Below are positions 40,601-54,341 of a stretch of 64,000 bases of DNA, piece by piece. A program made the translations under genes and the position numbers. Origin of the DNA: Typha latifolia (lineage: Eukaryota; Streptophyta; Magnoliopsida; Poales; Typhaceae); the NCBI GenBank assembly GCA_019914945.1, contig CM034107.1:1116001-1180000 (forward strand). Direction: 5' to 3'. Positions within the stretch are counted from its first letter, which is position 1. Each line of letters begins with the position of its first letter. A model generated the notes under the pieces. That model had not been told where the DNA came from. It did no database searches and was given only the letters and a program-made list of their open reading frames with translations.

Positions 40601-42688
40601 GGCTCCTCTGTTTAGCTTCTTTTACCAATTTTTGAGGATCTGAATCAAGTACTTTGGTCATCCTTGTCTTGAAGTTTTTACCAATACAGTTTTCCACTTC
40701 TGTTGTAATAGTTGGTTTAATTCGTGTGCTTATCACAGTAATAGCAGCTATCTTTGCTGTTTTTCTTATGGTCATACTAACTTGTCACCATTTGCCTTAA
40801 CAACCTCATACATCAGACAATGAGCAAGAACAATTATACAGTCAGATAACTCTGTTATCAACAGCTAGCAGCTTTATCTACTTTTACATGCATATCTAGC
40901 TCCAAATAGTAACAATGTTACATCTATAATTCTATACCAATTGTATTGCACTTACATCTAGCTGTGCTTATCATATAGCAGCCAACACTGTTACTTTGGC
41001 ACAATTTTTATCTTTGCGTTTTTATCATGTATCAAACTTTTAATAGTAAAGGAAAGAATTATGTATGTATTAAAGGAGTCACTTCGTGCCTAAGTTGAAT
41101 CTAATGACATGCTTGTATACAGATTTTATGATGTGATCTAATCACTGCTTGCTAGCATCTCATGTGTTGCAATAGGGACAAGTCCACTGAAAGTTTTGGA
41201 TTTGTCGATCTCTTGTTGGAGACCTTTGTTGATGCCAAAAGTTTCAACACATTGTTTCATTACTAATCTTTTTCTTTTCCTTTCAATCTTTGGATCCTGA
41301 TGTGAAGGGCAAAAATTATTTCAGTAGTTAAGCGGATTCTGAGGTTGTCTGATTTGCTTTTCTTATCCTTAGATTTGTACTCTATTGGCAGTAATGCTTC
41401 TAGTGAGGCAAGATGAGATGAATATCTGATACTAGGCCAAACTTTGCCATAATGATGACTTGCCATAATGATGACTTCTATTTGGTTTCCTCATATCATA
41501 ATTGTACTAGTCCTACTTCATCTGTTGATATCAACTATTAGGGCTTCTAGCCTTCTAATGTTGTCAGCCTTATTCCCTGGTTCAGAATAGGGTAATCATA
41601 ACTTCAACTCCTACGCAGGATATACCTGATATAGAAGGAGACCGTATATTTGGTATTCAGTCCTTCAGTGTTCGGCTGGGTCAAAAGCGGGTGAGTCAAG
41701 ATGCAGATGTTATATCATTATGTTACAAATTCTCATTGATTTTGCTAATATATCTTTGAGCAGGTGTTTTGGATTTGTGTTTTTCTTCTTGAGATGGCAT
41801 ACACCGTTGCCATGGCGATTGGAGCTACTTCTCCATGTCTTTGGAGCAAATTCGTAACTGTATGCTGCAGAGTCTCTATCTATATTGTTTAGTCAATTTG
41901 TATGAATATCTTTGCCTGTGGCTTTTATTTTCTTTGTTTCTGAGGAATTTGCTGAAATTGTTTGTGTTGCTGATCAACCTTGAGTGCATCTGTTATGCAA
42001 AAATAGAAATCAGTATAAATTTGCATCCTTTATTTTGGCTAAAGTCATGTTAATCAGTGACTGTGGTACAATGTTCTGTGGATTTAAAATACTTATGCCA
42101 TAAAATTGTTTTGACAATAGTCACAATGGGCCAGGCTTGAATTTTTTATGCACAATTCCTCATATTAGGTTTCCTACAGAGATATTGCTATATTAAGAGC
42201 CAAATTCAATTTTGAGTTTCAATGCTTATTCTGGAGAATAATATTCTATGTGATTGAAATGTTGATTATTATGAGAATTCTGTCATCTTTGATTTTGTAG
42301 GTTTTAGGCCATGCTGTCCTTGCTTCAATCCTCTGGAATCGTGCAAGGTCACTCGACGTGATGAACAATTCTACAATAACATCCTTTTATATGTTTATCT
42401 GGAAGGTAATTATTGACTGCTAACACATACTAGAATTCAGTTTTGGTAGAGTTAGACCCTCATAGAGGCTTTCTATTACTTTGGAGAATTTAGTTTGACA
42501 AGTGAAATCTGGCGAAATCTGGAAAGGAAATTCCTTTGTCGCTTTTATATATATATATATATTTTAAGATAATGCTTTATGAAGAACGATTTGGGTTTCT
42601 GCAGCTAAATGACCCTTTTTTCTTTTCCATTCTTTTATTTTTGTAGCTCTTTTATGCTGAATACTTGCTCATTCCTCTGGTGAGATGA
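37618..42688 (+). CDS. HPT: Homogentisate phytyltransferase (tocopherol biosynthesis)
   Basis: Twelve exons: 37618-37684, 38584-38861, 39013-39096, 39179-39253, 39404-39487, 39621-39710, 40077-40178, 40366-40461, 41619-41690, 41764-41859, 42301-42405, 42647-42688; 396 residues. A plastid inner-envelope UbiA-type prenyltransferase that condenses homogentisate with phytyl diphosphate, the committed step to tocopherols. Exon 1 and early exon 2 encode a Ser/Arg-rich plastid transit peptide. The first Asp-rich motif is [10 protein letters not shown], the second is [23 protein letters not shown] opens the conserved core, and multiple hydrophobic segments give about nine membrane spans. It ends [11 protein letters not shown]. 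The monocot tocotrienol enzyme HGGT is a close paralogue and cannot be fully excluded, but exon layout and motifs fit VTE2-type HPT well. Confidence 0.9.
38321..38364. repeat. Two-copy 20-bp direct repeat in HPT intron 1
   Basis: TTATAGATTGATTGTAACAG (38321-38340) and TTACAGATTGATTGTAACAG (38345-38364) differ by one base; period 24 bp. The unit itself contains TGTAAC/GTTACA inversions. Confidence 0.8.
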
Positions 42689-43308
42689 GGACTACAAGTG
42701 TCACAAAAGCTGCAGGTTTATTAAGTGAATGATGTTCTTTTAAATGAATCGCCAGTTCTTAACTTCTGAAGTTCCTCAAGTCTGCTTAAACCTTAACTTC
42801 CTCCTAATATTGACCACTAGCTTCAACTTTATCTATCCACTTGGCAGAATAAGAGGTAAGCTGTCAACAGTCTGGTTCATTTATAGGGGAGGTTTTAACA
42901 TCAGAAGACTAGTCTCAACTCTCAATGTGTCTTCTTGCCTATGTAATATAATATCTTCTTCTATTAGTGAATAAATTGTAACAAGTCTACTTGATGAGAT
43001 GACAAATGCCTTTTCTCTGATTTCTGTTTTATATTTTGACTAAAATTGGGCAGAACAATGTAGAACCTGGTGGCAAATTATGGTGCAAACTACAACTGCA
43101 ATAAGTAAAACTTTCAATGCTTTGCTGCTTGCTTTACTTCCTCCTTGAGTATGTCAAAATGAAGATTAGGAACTAGTAACTAATGGTGAATAAATATTTC
43201 TGATTAATAAAAGGATACACAAATCAGAATGTTAAGGTCTAATACTGAACTTTCGTTCTCGTTGCCGAATATTAATTCAATTAACTGTTGGTAAAAGGAT
43301 TATCACTT

Positions 43309-43809
43309 GGGAGTTGTTTGGTTTCTTGTGCTTAGAAATTCGTGTGTATTAAGAAATATATGTTTATCTAAATGTTGTATTTAGATAAATAAATGGCTTA
43401 TTTAGTTAATTGTATTTCATAACACCGTTTTTGTTAAGCACATGTTTAGTTAGTTATATTTCATAATGACGTATTTAATAAATAATTTTAATTAGAGGAT
43501 AATAGAAGAGAGAAGAGGGAAGATAGATTAAGGTTGATGATGGAAATGAGAGGAGAGGAGCGAGATGAGTTAGGGTTTGGTTGGGATGAAATGAGAGGAG
43601 AGATAGGTCGAGATTGGGTTGGGATGAAATAAGATGTAGTCTTTTGATATCAATTTGAAATAAGTAGATGCCAAAAAACTGTATCTGAGTTTAATTAGTT
43701 TTTTAAAATATTATTTTTCGGATTTGGTGCACCAAACTAAACAATAATTTTTGGATTAGATACTGTATCTATTAACACAGCATCTAAAAAAGTCTCAATC
43801 AAACAGCCC
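43309..43809. mobile_element. Possible MITE with GGGNNTGTTTGGTT-type ends
   Basis: The left end GGGAGTTGTTTGGTTTC and the right end, reverse-complemented GGGCTGTTTGATTG, are imperfect inverted repeats of the kind found on plant MITEs. About 500 bp long. The inside has an AG-rich part with duplicated TTGGGATGAAAT words. No convincing target duplication is seen, so the call is weak. Confidence 0.4.
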
Positions 43810-46263
43810 TTTCGTTGATAATTTGACATGATCGAACCAATTGGGAGATAGTGTCAACTCGCACATATATTTTGGTCCTATAATATCATCTTATTTGATC
43901 ATATACAGTACACACTAATGTAGTATTGTGCTTAGAAAATGGCAATTCTTCTTTTCTCCTTTTTATAGAGTATTTACTTTTTTATTGTTTGAGAGACGCT
44001 GAGAGTTACTTCAAGCATTCTGGAATTACCTCCTAACACGATAATGACCTTCATAAATTATAGTTACTTCTCTATTTTTCTGCCGTAACTTCTGTTGCCC
44101 GTATTTGTAACTTGATTTTACTGTATTTTCTTTTCATCTGATGCAATTTTCTCCATCTTTGTTTAGCAAACACGCTGGATTTTCTGATTCTTTATGACCT
44201 TATACTAAGTTTCTGGAAATCCTGAGTTTCACATTGATCCTCACATTGTTTTGTTTATTTGAGTTCCATTTATGAGATGTATGAAATAAAGCACTACCAT
44301 TGAACTATGTATGCAATAAAGATTGGTCCATACTTTTCCTGCTGTACAATGGGAGATTGTTTGGGTAACTGGCAATGGCTGAAAACCAGATGAATGGCTT
44401 CAAGGACTGCTATTTATTCATAGGAAGCATATGAAGGACACCAGTTGGGTCTTTGGTTGTTATCTGTAAAATAAAAAGATTTGTCCCTGAAGTTATTGAT
44501 AATGATGATGATTAATGCTGAATTACCATATGGCCTATCCACAGTTTTAAGGAGTTAGCATTGCCCCCACTACAGTGGGCATGTTGTGTGAGATGGAGAC
44601 CACCTCCCAACTTGCTCCTCTCTCTTCACATGCAGGTAACTCAATGACCTCTTCCTTGTGCTGCTGATAGATCTTGGCATCAAAGAACACATACCATTTG
44701 TTGATATGTATGCCAAATGCTTGTCTATTTCTAGATTCCTCACTAGTGGAATATGAATAAAAGAGAAAGGGATGGCAGATCCTACCATTATCTCCACCTT
44801 TTTCTCTTTTTTCTCTAGTGGGTGTATCTGGTCACTACCTCCAATCATGCCTTTGTAGACTTGCAGCTCTCAAAGCTTGGTCGATAGGAAATGAAGCAGG
44901 GATTGGAAGTGGGTGTCCTCTATCTAAAGTTTATAGTATTTATTTGTTCATCCCTGATCTTTGAGGCTTTGCCTTGAAGTTTATAGTATCTAAAGTCACA
45001 ACTTTCTAAAGTTCCTTCTTGATAATTCTGTAGCTCTCCACCACCACTTACCTTTTTTTTTTCATCTGCTTGGTTTTCTAGGGGTCTCTGCTAGTATCTC
45101 ACTTGTCACTCTACTAATACATATGTGATAACTTTGATGGGGAAGAGAAAATCCCTGCTTTTTGGTAATGGATGAGGAGGTAGAATCCCTTTCGTGGAAG
45201 AAAGTTGTATTAGAATATAATGAAAATTAGTTTATTGTTTGGTTTGTTAGAAAGTGAGAGAAGAAAATAATTACTTTAAGAAACCTTTTTATTTTTATAT
45301 TTTGTTATAAAAAATAAACTAAAAAAGTAATTTTTTATCTATCGAAATAATTTTTTTTTTACAGTCATTTTATAAACTCCACTTTTTAGCATACAATCTT
45401 ACATATTTATTGCAATTAAAAATATTGTTATGCTAGTATATTAAATGTACTTCTACAAGATCAAAACTATATTCTTAAGTTAGGGATCCTTGTCTTTTAG
45501 TAAGGTAGGTGTTTTCCTAAAAGAATGGCTTAGATGGTTAGATCTCCCCTCTCTTCCCTAGCCAACTTTTATTCTCCTTTTATTATCTGATTCTGTTCTA
45601 CCTACACTTTCTTTCGGTTTGTTATAGGGAGACGGAAGAATGAATAAAGTGCTTTCGAGATTACTTTGCATGATACTCCAACATTGTACATGAATGAAAC
45701 TCCTATGCTATGTGAAACACTAATGTTAAAAGCTTAATCCATATATCATCAACTGATAGTGTTTAAATAATTGAAGGAGCTCATATTGTATAAGTGTTCT
45801 CTAGTTTAAATTCCTACATCACCAGTTTGATATTGTTAAGAGAAGTACTACTTCTCTGAAAAATAATAGCTGAATCAATCTGCTACCTACCAAATTGAAT
45901 ATAATTCTCTGAAGTCCTTCATTTCAAAGAGGATGGGAATCATTAAAATCAACTTGAATAATGTGGATAGTAGACGTAAACAATTAGCGTGAGTTTCTTT
46001 AATGTTTAGTCTCATATATCGAATCACTTGTGTTATAATAAAAATAAATAAATAAGTTAATTATAATCCTAGTCATCAACATTTCTTTTGGGGGGACCTT
46101 TTAAATGACCAGTCATGAATGAGAAAAAGAAAAGAAAGGAAAGCAATTCTCATGCAGCACGGGTGCGCGTCTCAAAGGAAGCCCCTGCGGGAGCGACCGA
46201 CACGTCATACAGTCTACCGGCTACTCCCAGTGGGCCCCGCCGCCTAACGCACGGGCGCCTCGG

Positions 46264-46270
46264 TATAAAA
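46264..46270 (+). promoter_or_regulatory. TATA box of the H+-ATPase gene
   Basis: TATAAAA in a locally GC-rich promoter, about 220 bp before the ATG. It would start transcription near 46295, giving a leader with a GA tract (about 46342-46361) and no upstream ATG. Confidence 0.65.
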
Positions 46271-46489
46271 CCGCCTCTCCACTTGTAGTCCTCCATCGCT
46301 CTCCTCCGCCTCATTCTGTTCTCTCGAGACCGTCAAGAGAGAAGAGAGAGAGAGAGAGAGATCGAGAGAGGACTCGGAGATTCTTCTTCTCTTTACTGGG
46401 CTTGATCTCTTCGTCTTCTTCTTCTTCTTCTAGGGTTTTCTCTACTTTTTTAGGGTTCGGTTTGCTCATCTCGGCGACGGCGAGAAGAG

Positions 46490-46874
46490 ATGGGCGGCGA
46501 GAAGGCGATCAGCCTCGAGGAGATCAAGAATGAGGCTGTTGATCTGGTGAGAAATGTCAGCCTTAACTTTTTCCGATCCTTTTTTCGAATTTTTCAAGTG
46601 ATTTCTGTGTTAGTATTTCCTACATCATATTCCCCGTTTTCGTTTCTCTTTGTTCGAATCACAAGACTAGAATGATCCCGTTCCATAAAATGCCGGATTT
46701 AATCACTTCCTCTTTTTCATGCATTATTTTTGCTAAGTTTTCCTTTTGTTTGGAGTAATCGGATCTCGGTCATTCGTGTGCTATACAAATAAGGGAAGCA
46801 ACGAGAAAAAGAAAACTTTACTTTTATAAGAAAAGAAATTCCCGTCTTTCTGTAGAATAATTCATCTGAAAGGT

Positions 46875-46922
<48 letters not shown>

Positions 46923-49900
46923 TTTTTACTATTATTCTTCTTTTTCTAGATTTAAAAAGTTACCATTTCGAGATTGCGAGTACATCCGTTGTACTCATCC
47001 GTCCGGTAAACGTCCTCTGCCCCACTCCTTCCTCGAGATTCAGAAAACAATTTACAATTGCGAGAAAAAATCTTTAAAAATTTCATTATTCTGCAAGCCG
47101 ACAGAATATTTGGAGGATGGCCCTTGCTTATCCGCCCGATTAGCATCGGACGGTGATAGGGCCGACGGTAGCTGCCTAGTGGGCCGTGAAATTGCGGGCT
47201 TTTCGGATGGCTCCGATTGGATAAATTTTAGTGAGAACGGAAGTCATATGATGTTGGCTTCTTCTCCTTGTCGTCTCGTGAACCGTTCTTTTCCCACGGG
47301 GGGTCCATGGAATCGATACTGGCTTTTGACCTTTTACTCTCCGCGACAAGAAAAAAAAGACGAAAGAAAGATTTTTCTGCACAACTTTGACACTCTCAAT
47401 TATTTAGAATTATCAAGTAAATTATGTTGTTAATCTGCTGTTTTGTTTTTGATAAAAAAATGTGGACATGACTTAGTTTATTGACGAAAATTTCTTCTTC
47501 AATCTCATATCTGCTTCCTATTTTTCTCAAATTTTAATCTTAAACATAAATCTCGCCGTCACTGCCACCAGACCATTTATCACAGTCACCCCTCTTCGTT
47601 ATGCCATAGACTATAGACCCTTGCTGTTGTTTTCTCTTTTCTTCAATCCTCCGTCTTTTTCTCCTCTCAAAATTTAGAACTAAATGTATCCCATTCTGAT
47701 TTTATTCTAAAATTTACTATATAATATTAAGCAATATGATAAATCTATTTTTTGTAATATAAAATAGAAATAAATAAATATTGTTTTTTATAAAAAAATT
47801 AAAAAAATGTTTTTTAAGTGGACTTATAACACACTGTATACAGTGACGCCTTACTTATCTTTCATTTAAGGTGTAACTTAGAATTTTATTTTTGCGTTGC
47901 TAGTTAGCATACTTTTTTGACGTTTCTATACAAGAACCATACTCTTTTAATCTAATTAAAAATAAAATATACAAGAAGAGAGAAAAATCTAAGGAAGAGA
48001 AATATAAAATGCTCTGATGTTGTGTTTGGAGGCCTTTAAACTCTAAACCCTTATAACTCACATATTAATTCAGTCCATCAATAAAAAAAAATATTGTGAC
48101 CGCTTCAAAAGCTATTAAGGTTCTATAACGTTTGTGATTTAAATATCTTAAATTGTTTTACATTTTTTAATTGATAATAGTAAATATTTTTAATCTTCTT
48201 TTTTTTTCTTATTTTTTCCTTAACATTTTTTTCTAAGTGTCATATTAAATTCATTTAAGAACCCAAAAAAGGAAAAGGAATTGAAAACACAATCATTATA
48301 AAATTTTAATAGTTTTCAAAGTGATCAGCTTATTTTTCTTCTCTTAGATTGTTGTTTTAAAAAAAAAAACCTTCAAAGGACCTAATTAGCAATATACAAA
48401 AGGAAAGTGGCTACGAGATTTACTTTGAGGAAATATAAGTAGATAGTCTTGCACAGATAGTGTCACTATTTATTTAGAGCAGCTACACTTCTACATGTCT
48501 CACAGGCTAAAATTTTTAACTTTAATATAATATTTGTACTAAGTACTGTTTATTTTTTATTTTTCTTAAACACAAAAAATTATGTTTACTTGCATAAATT
48601 TTATATGCTAAATTTACAGCACCACTATCACATCATCTTCTAAACCATCGTGTTCTTAATGGTTCTCGATGGCAATGAACAATTTGTCATTAGAGTAAGT
48701 ACTTTTATGGTATGTGAAAGGTTTATTTCAACATATTACTTCAGCGAAATGTGAATTCTTTTGGGGTTATAAAAAATTATTTATTATTTTCTGTTAACGC
48801 CGTAAGGAGATTTGATGAGAATAATTAAGGAGTTTCAAGATGTAGATAAAAATAATTAAAAAAAACAGTCAGTGAAGGTGAAAATAACCTATAATTAAGG
48901 GTTAGGGTAATTAAGTCAAAAAGTTTAGTACGTACGAAAACTAGCAGTAATATGAAAAGTATTTTTCTTAATTTTTTGACTACCACATCATTTGCCAGAA
49001 GAAAAAAAAGGAGAGAGCTTTTCGTTTCTTCTTCACGTCAAATTTTACAGGGGGAAGAAAAAACTAATGTTCAGTTCGATAACGAATTTTCACTACTTAC
49101 AAATCAAAAAGTAAAAGGAACAAGTTTAAAAAAAAAACACTCTCTGGTTTTTCGATGAAATTTAACAGTACTACTGAGTTAAACTATTGTAGTTGTGTTA
49201 TATGCAAATTTCCATTTCTCGAAACGGGAAGTTGATATAATCATTTTGGTAACCGCCTAGCCTGATCGGAGTTTTGTCTTTTTGCTCCCAGGAACGAATT
49301 CCAATGGAGGAGGTATTCGAGCAGCTGAAATGTACCATCGAAGGTCTCTCGTCGGAGGAAGGAGCCAATCGGCTTCAAATCTTCGGGCCCAACAAGCTCG
49401 AAGAGAAGAAGGTACTTTTCGAGACCAGACTCTTACATATCTTCTTCTTTTCCTTCTCTTCGTTAACCCTTGCGTTAACGAGTTGTTGAGGTGTTAAATA
49501 TAGGAGAGCAAAATTCTCAAGTTCTTGGGCTTTATGTGGAACCCCCTCTCGTGGGTCATGGAAATGGCTGCCATTATGGCGATTGCATTGGCTAATGGAG
49601 ATGGGAAGCCCCCAGACTGGCAAGACTTTGTTGGCATTGTTGTACTTCTTTTTATAAACTCTACCATCAGTTTTGTAGAAGAGAATAATGCCGGTAATGC
49701 TGCTGCTGCTCTTATGGCTGGTCTCGCACCTAAAACAAAGGTTGGTTTGAATTGGTTCGGAAATTTAGTCGTAGTTCAATCTTGTTGCTACGTCCTCTCT
49801 GCTTATGCATACTGTGGTGATAATTGCAGGTGCTGAGAGATGGCCAATGGACTGAACAGGACGCAGCAATTTTGGTTCCTGGAGATATCATCAGTATCAA

Positions 49901-52900
49901 ACTAGGAGATATCGTCCCTGCCGATGCCCGACTTCTTGATGGAGATCCTTTAAAGATAGACCAATCTGCCTTGACTGGAGAATCCCTCCCTGTAACAAAG
50001 AATCCAGGAGACGAAGTCTTCTCTGGCTCCACCTGCAAACAAGGTGAGATTGAGGCTGTTGTCATTGCCACAGGTGTTCACACTTTCTTCGGCAAGGCAG
50101 CCCATCTTGTCGATAGCACAAACCAAGTTGGGCACTTCCAGAAGGTTCTTACCGCCATCGGTAATTTCTGCATCTGCTCCATTGCTGTCGGAATTGTCGT
50201 CGAGATCATTGTCATGTACCCGATCCAACACCGGAAGTATAGAGATGGAATTGACAATCTGCTGGTCCTCTTGATTGGAGGAATACCAATTGCTATGCCT
50301 ACTGTACTCTCAGTGACTATGGCTATTGGTTCACACAGGCTATCCCAGCAAGGTGCAATTACTAAGAGAATGACTGCCATAGAGGAAATGGCTGGAATGG
50401 ATGTTCTATGCAGTGACAAGACTGGGACACTGACCCTTAACAAACTAAGTATCGACAAAAACCTGATTGAAGTTTTCGCCAAGGGTGTGGATAAGGAGCA
50501 TGTGATACTGTTGGCAGCTAGAGCATCAAGAATTGAGAATCAGGATGCTATCGACGCTGCCATGGTTGGAATGCTTGCAGACCCAAAAGAGGTATTTGAG
50601 ATCTCTGTTTGTCCAAGATTGTGCATGCGCATATATCTATGATCTGATACCATGTTAGTTTACATATTTATATCTATATTTTAACATTTTTTTTAATATT
50701 TTTAGGCTTGAAACTTTTTGATAGGCTAAATAAGTGAATTTTACTTAATGCAAGGAGCCTTAGTTTTCCCTTTTTTTCATTATATTTTGTATGTGTTATG
50801 TAGGCAAGAGCTGGCATTACGGAGGTACATTTTCTTCCTTTCAACCCAGTTGACAAGAGAACTGCTCTTACCTACATTGATGCTGAAGGAAAGTGGCATC
50901 GTGTGAGCAAAGGTGCTCCTGAGCAGGTATCTTTTACCAAATCTTTGCTGAATTACTTTTTCTATCTCAATCTAGATCACTAAGATCTGCCTAACTAGTT
51001 TATTTTTTCTTGTCTTAGATTTTGAACCTCTGTAACTGTAAAGAAGATGTGAGGAATAAGGTTCATGCTGTAATTGATAAGTTTGCTGAACGTGGCCTTC
51101 GTTCCCTGGCTGTTGCTAGACAGGTTTGCCGTTCATGGTTCTTCCAATTTCTTTTGTTCTGAATAATGGCATTGCATCATTCAATTATTCTTTCAACTTG
51201 TGCCACAGGAAGTTCCAGAAAAGTCCAAGGAGAGTCCAGGGAGCCCATGGCAATTTGTAGGTTTGTTGCCTCTCTTCGATCCCCCAAGGCATGATAGTGC
51301 AGAAACCATCCGTAGGGCTCTTAACCTTGGTGTGAATGTGAAAATGATAACTGGTAAAAAATTTGAACTATTCTCTTTCTCTTCACTGAATAAATACTAC
51401 CCTAACAGGATCTTAATTTAAGAGTGTTGCTCAATTCAGGTGATCAACTTGCCATTGCTAAGGAGACTGGCAGAAGGCTTGGAATGGGAACAAACATGTA
51501 TCCATCATCCTCATTGCTTGGCCAACATAAGGATGCATCTATTGCCGCACTTCCTGTGGACGAGTTGATTGAGAAGGCCGACGGGTTTGCTGGAGTATTT
51601 CCAGGTGAATTTGATCAATACATGTTCTAAAAATGCAATCTTTTTTCTGAAATACTTTTCTCTGTGGAGCAGAACACAAGTACGAAATTGTGAAGAGATT
51701 GCAGGAGATGAAACACATATGTGGAATGACGGGAGATGGAGTGAATGATGCTCCTGCTTTAAAGAAGGCCGATATTGGAATTGCCGTTGCTGATGCCACA
51801 GATGCAGCTAGAAGTGCTTCTGACATTGTCCTTACTGAGCCTGGGCTTAGCGTCATCATCAGTGCTGTTCTTACCAGCAGAGCCATTTTCCAGAGGATGA
51901 AGAACTACACAGTAAGTATTTTATCTAGCCGTTATTAGTCTGGCTTTCTTCTGTTGTTCCTGACATCCCTTTTCTTTTTTATTTCTCTCTTAGATTTATG
52001 CAGTCTCCATCACCATCCGTATAGTTGTAAGTGCTTAGTTATGACTTATGAATCTTCGAATCTTCATTTATGAATAGTACTGTCCATTTATGCTTTTCTG
52101 TATCTGTAGCTTGGGTTCATGCTTATTGCACTTATATGGAAGTTCGACTTCTCACCCTTCATGGTTTTGATCATTGCCATTTTAAATGACGGTGGGTTGT
52201 CAAAATCTTGGTCTAATTTTTAGTTATTGTCATGTCCATTACTTTCGTATCTGGTGTTAAGACTGATTTCCTTTCTTCTCTGATTTTCTAATTCAGGAAC
52301 CATAATGACAATCTCAAAGGATCGAGTGAAGCCATCTCCAATGCCTGACAGTTGGAAGTTGAAAGAGATTTTTGCAACTGGAATAGTTTTTGGTAGTTAT
52401 TTAGCCCTAATGACTGTCATATTTTTCTGGGCCATGAGAGATACTGATTTTTTCTCGGTAGGCATTTTACTTTATCCCTTCTGTGCATTGAGTTCTGATT
52501 AGTTGTCAGAGAGATGGTCCTCTTTGCAGTTATTGGTGATTATGGACTTCCCAGTGCCCTTAGTCTTTAATATTTTCCTAGAATTAATTGCAGCTTAATA
52601 TTTTCTTATGCCTTTGCAGGATAAATTTAATGTTAGATCATTGAGGCATAACAATGATGAAATGATGGCTGCTCTATACCTGCAAGTTAGCATTGTCAGT
52701 CAGGCTCTTATCTTTGTCACTCGATCACGCAGCTGGTGCTTTGTCGAACGCCCTGGGCTTCTCTTAGTCAGTGCATTTATCATTGCTCAGCTTGTAAGGT
52801 CCTCTTTCCTTAGCTCTATATATCGGAATATGTTTTTTCTGTTCAGGTGCCTATGTTTAATTTTTGAGCGTCAAGATGGAAGGATAACCATCAAGACCAC

Positions 52901-53894
52901 ATGTAAAGTTGCTGGCAGTAACTACTCAGGATTGAGAATCTATTAAAATTGCACCTCAGGCATTTCTTTTGTTGAACATACTTTGAGATGTCGGACTAGG
53001 GAGCTTGAGGTAGTGCTGCAATGCGAAAACCATGCCCATTATCATGGATAAATTTGGTTGGGCAGATTGACAGAGGAATCCATGATCCCAAATCATCATC
53101 TCCTTCATACCTTATCGAATAGGAATTCCTAGTCTTACCATCTGATTAGGAATGCAGTCATGGTCTGGTTTTGATGACTCTTATGATCATCTACATTGGT
53201 TGATGCATTTATTTCGCAGGTTGCAACTGTTATAGCTGTATATGCTGACTGGGCCTTTGCACGAATTAAAGGTATAGGATGGGGATGGGCTGGGGCTATC
53301 TGGCTTTATAGTATAGTCTTCTTCTTCCCTCTTGACTTGTTCAAATTTGCTATCCGCTATGCGTTAAGTGGAAAGGCCTGGGATAACCTCCTGGAAAATA
53401 AGGTAGAGTATTCTCATTATCCAATGTGACCTTATACTAGACGATTCCTCATTCCTTGTCTCAACTCTGTACACTCTTGTCCTTGCTTCATAAAATTACA
53501 GACCGCCTTCACTACCAAGAAAGACTATGGCAGAGAAGAAAGGGAAGCTCAATGGGCTATGGCTCAGAGAACCCTTCATGGACTCCAACCGCCTGAAACA
53601 GCTAACCTCTTTGCTGAGAAAAGCAGTTACAGAGAACTTTCAGAGATTGCTGAGCAGGCTAAAAGGCGAGCGGAGGTCGCAAGGTAATCTATCATGAAAA
53701 CTTTCTTCATATCTAAGTAATTTAGATACTGATAATTAAATATACAATATCACTACTTTCTCAACTGAATAATTTCAACCTTTTTACTAATCTGCAGGCT
53801 CCGTGAGCTGCACACTTTGAAGGGTCATGTGGAATCAGTTGTAAAGCTGAAAGGGCTGGACATTGATACCATCCAGCAGCATTACACAGTATAA
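46490..53894 (+). CDS. AHA: Plasma-membrane H+-ATPase (P3A-type)
   Basis: Sixteen exons: 46490-46546, 49292-49411, 49504-49740, 49830-50591, 50804-50926, 51019-51123, 51209-51353, 51440-51604, 51673-51911, 51994-52026, 52110-52191, 52297-52457, 52620-52793, 53220-53402, 53502-53683, 53798-53894; 954 residues, normal for the family. It pumps protons out of the cell using ATP, powering transport and growth. Motifs: actuator TGES ([11 protein letters not shown]), phosphorylation loop CSDKTGTLT (Asp at about 334), nucleotide-binding KGAPEQ, hinge [18 protein letters not shown], ten membrane spans. The C-terminal autoinhibitory R domain ends HYTV; the penultimate Thr is the conserved 14-3-3 docking phosphosite. 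Intron 1 is 2.7 kb and holds a CT microsatellite. No lesions. Confidence 0.97.
46877..46919 (+). repeat. (CT)n microsatellite in H+-ATPase intron 1
   Basis: Perfect CT run of 43 bp, 330 bp into the long first intron. Confidence 0.85.
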
Positions 53895-54273
53895 TATCCA
53901 TAATTCTCTGGATGAGATATTCTTAATTATTGGTGGATGATGAGAAGGATAACCCTCTACTGGTTTCTATTTAGTTTAGAGCCCTTTAGGCCTGCATTAT
54001 GCCTTAATCCTTGCAACTCCTGTTTCCCTTAAGCTTCTTTCTTTTACCATTGAGCTCTGTGGGAATGGACATCTATCTCTTTTGCTAGATACTTAAAATT
54101 CTGCTTCCCTTTGCTCCTTCCTTTTTTTCCATTGAGCTCTGGGGATTGTTGCTGTTATGTTACTCTAATTAGTAACTACCTATCATTTTGTTTCCTTCAA
54201 GCTTCTTTCTTTTTTCCACTAGACGGGATGAAGCACTTATATGATGATGCCCAGCTGATCTAGTTGAGCTACG

Positions 54274-54341
54274 AGTGTTCATTCGAGTCCTAACTCGAGC
54301 CCGATCTGGCCAGGTCAGGCTCTACGGGCTAAATGAACACT
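54274..54341. repeat. Short inverted-repeat element
   Basis: AGTGTTCATT (54274-54283) and its exact complement AATGAACACT (54332-54341) bracket a 48-bp GC-richer interior with GAGTCC/CTCGAGCC words. It may be a tiny internally deleted MITE related to the GAGCC-rich element at 32971-33350. Confidence 0.5.

Larger units (their letters stand above)
42689..46489. other. 3.8-kb spacer between HPT and the H+-ATPase gene
   Basis: The left part is HPT 3' UTR. A possible MITE lies at 43309-43809. Positions 43850-46080 are AT-rich with no supported gene. From about 46140 the sequence is GC-rich promoter of the H+-ATPase, with a TATA box at 46264-46270 and a GA-rich leader. Confidence 0.55.

Noticed and set aside
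47110..47433. 107-codon frame inside H+-ATPase intron 1
   Set aside because: No homology, no splice-compatible ends with flanking exons; intronic noise.
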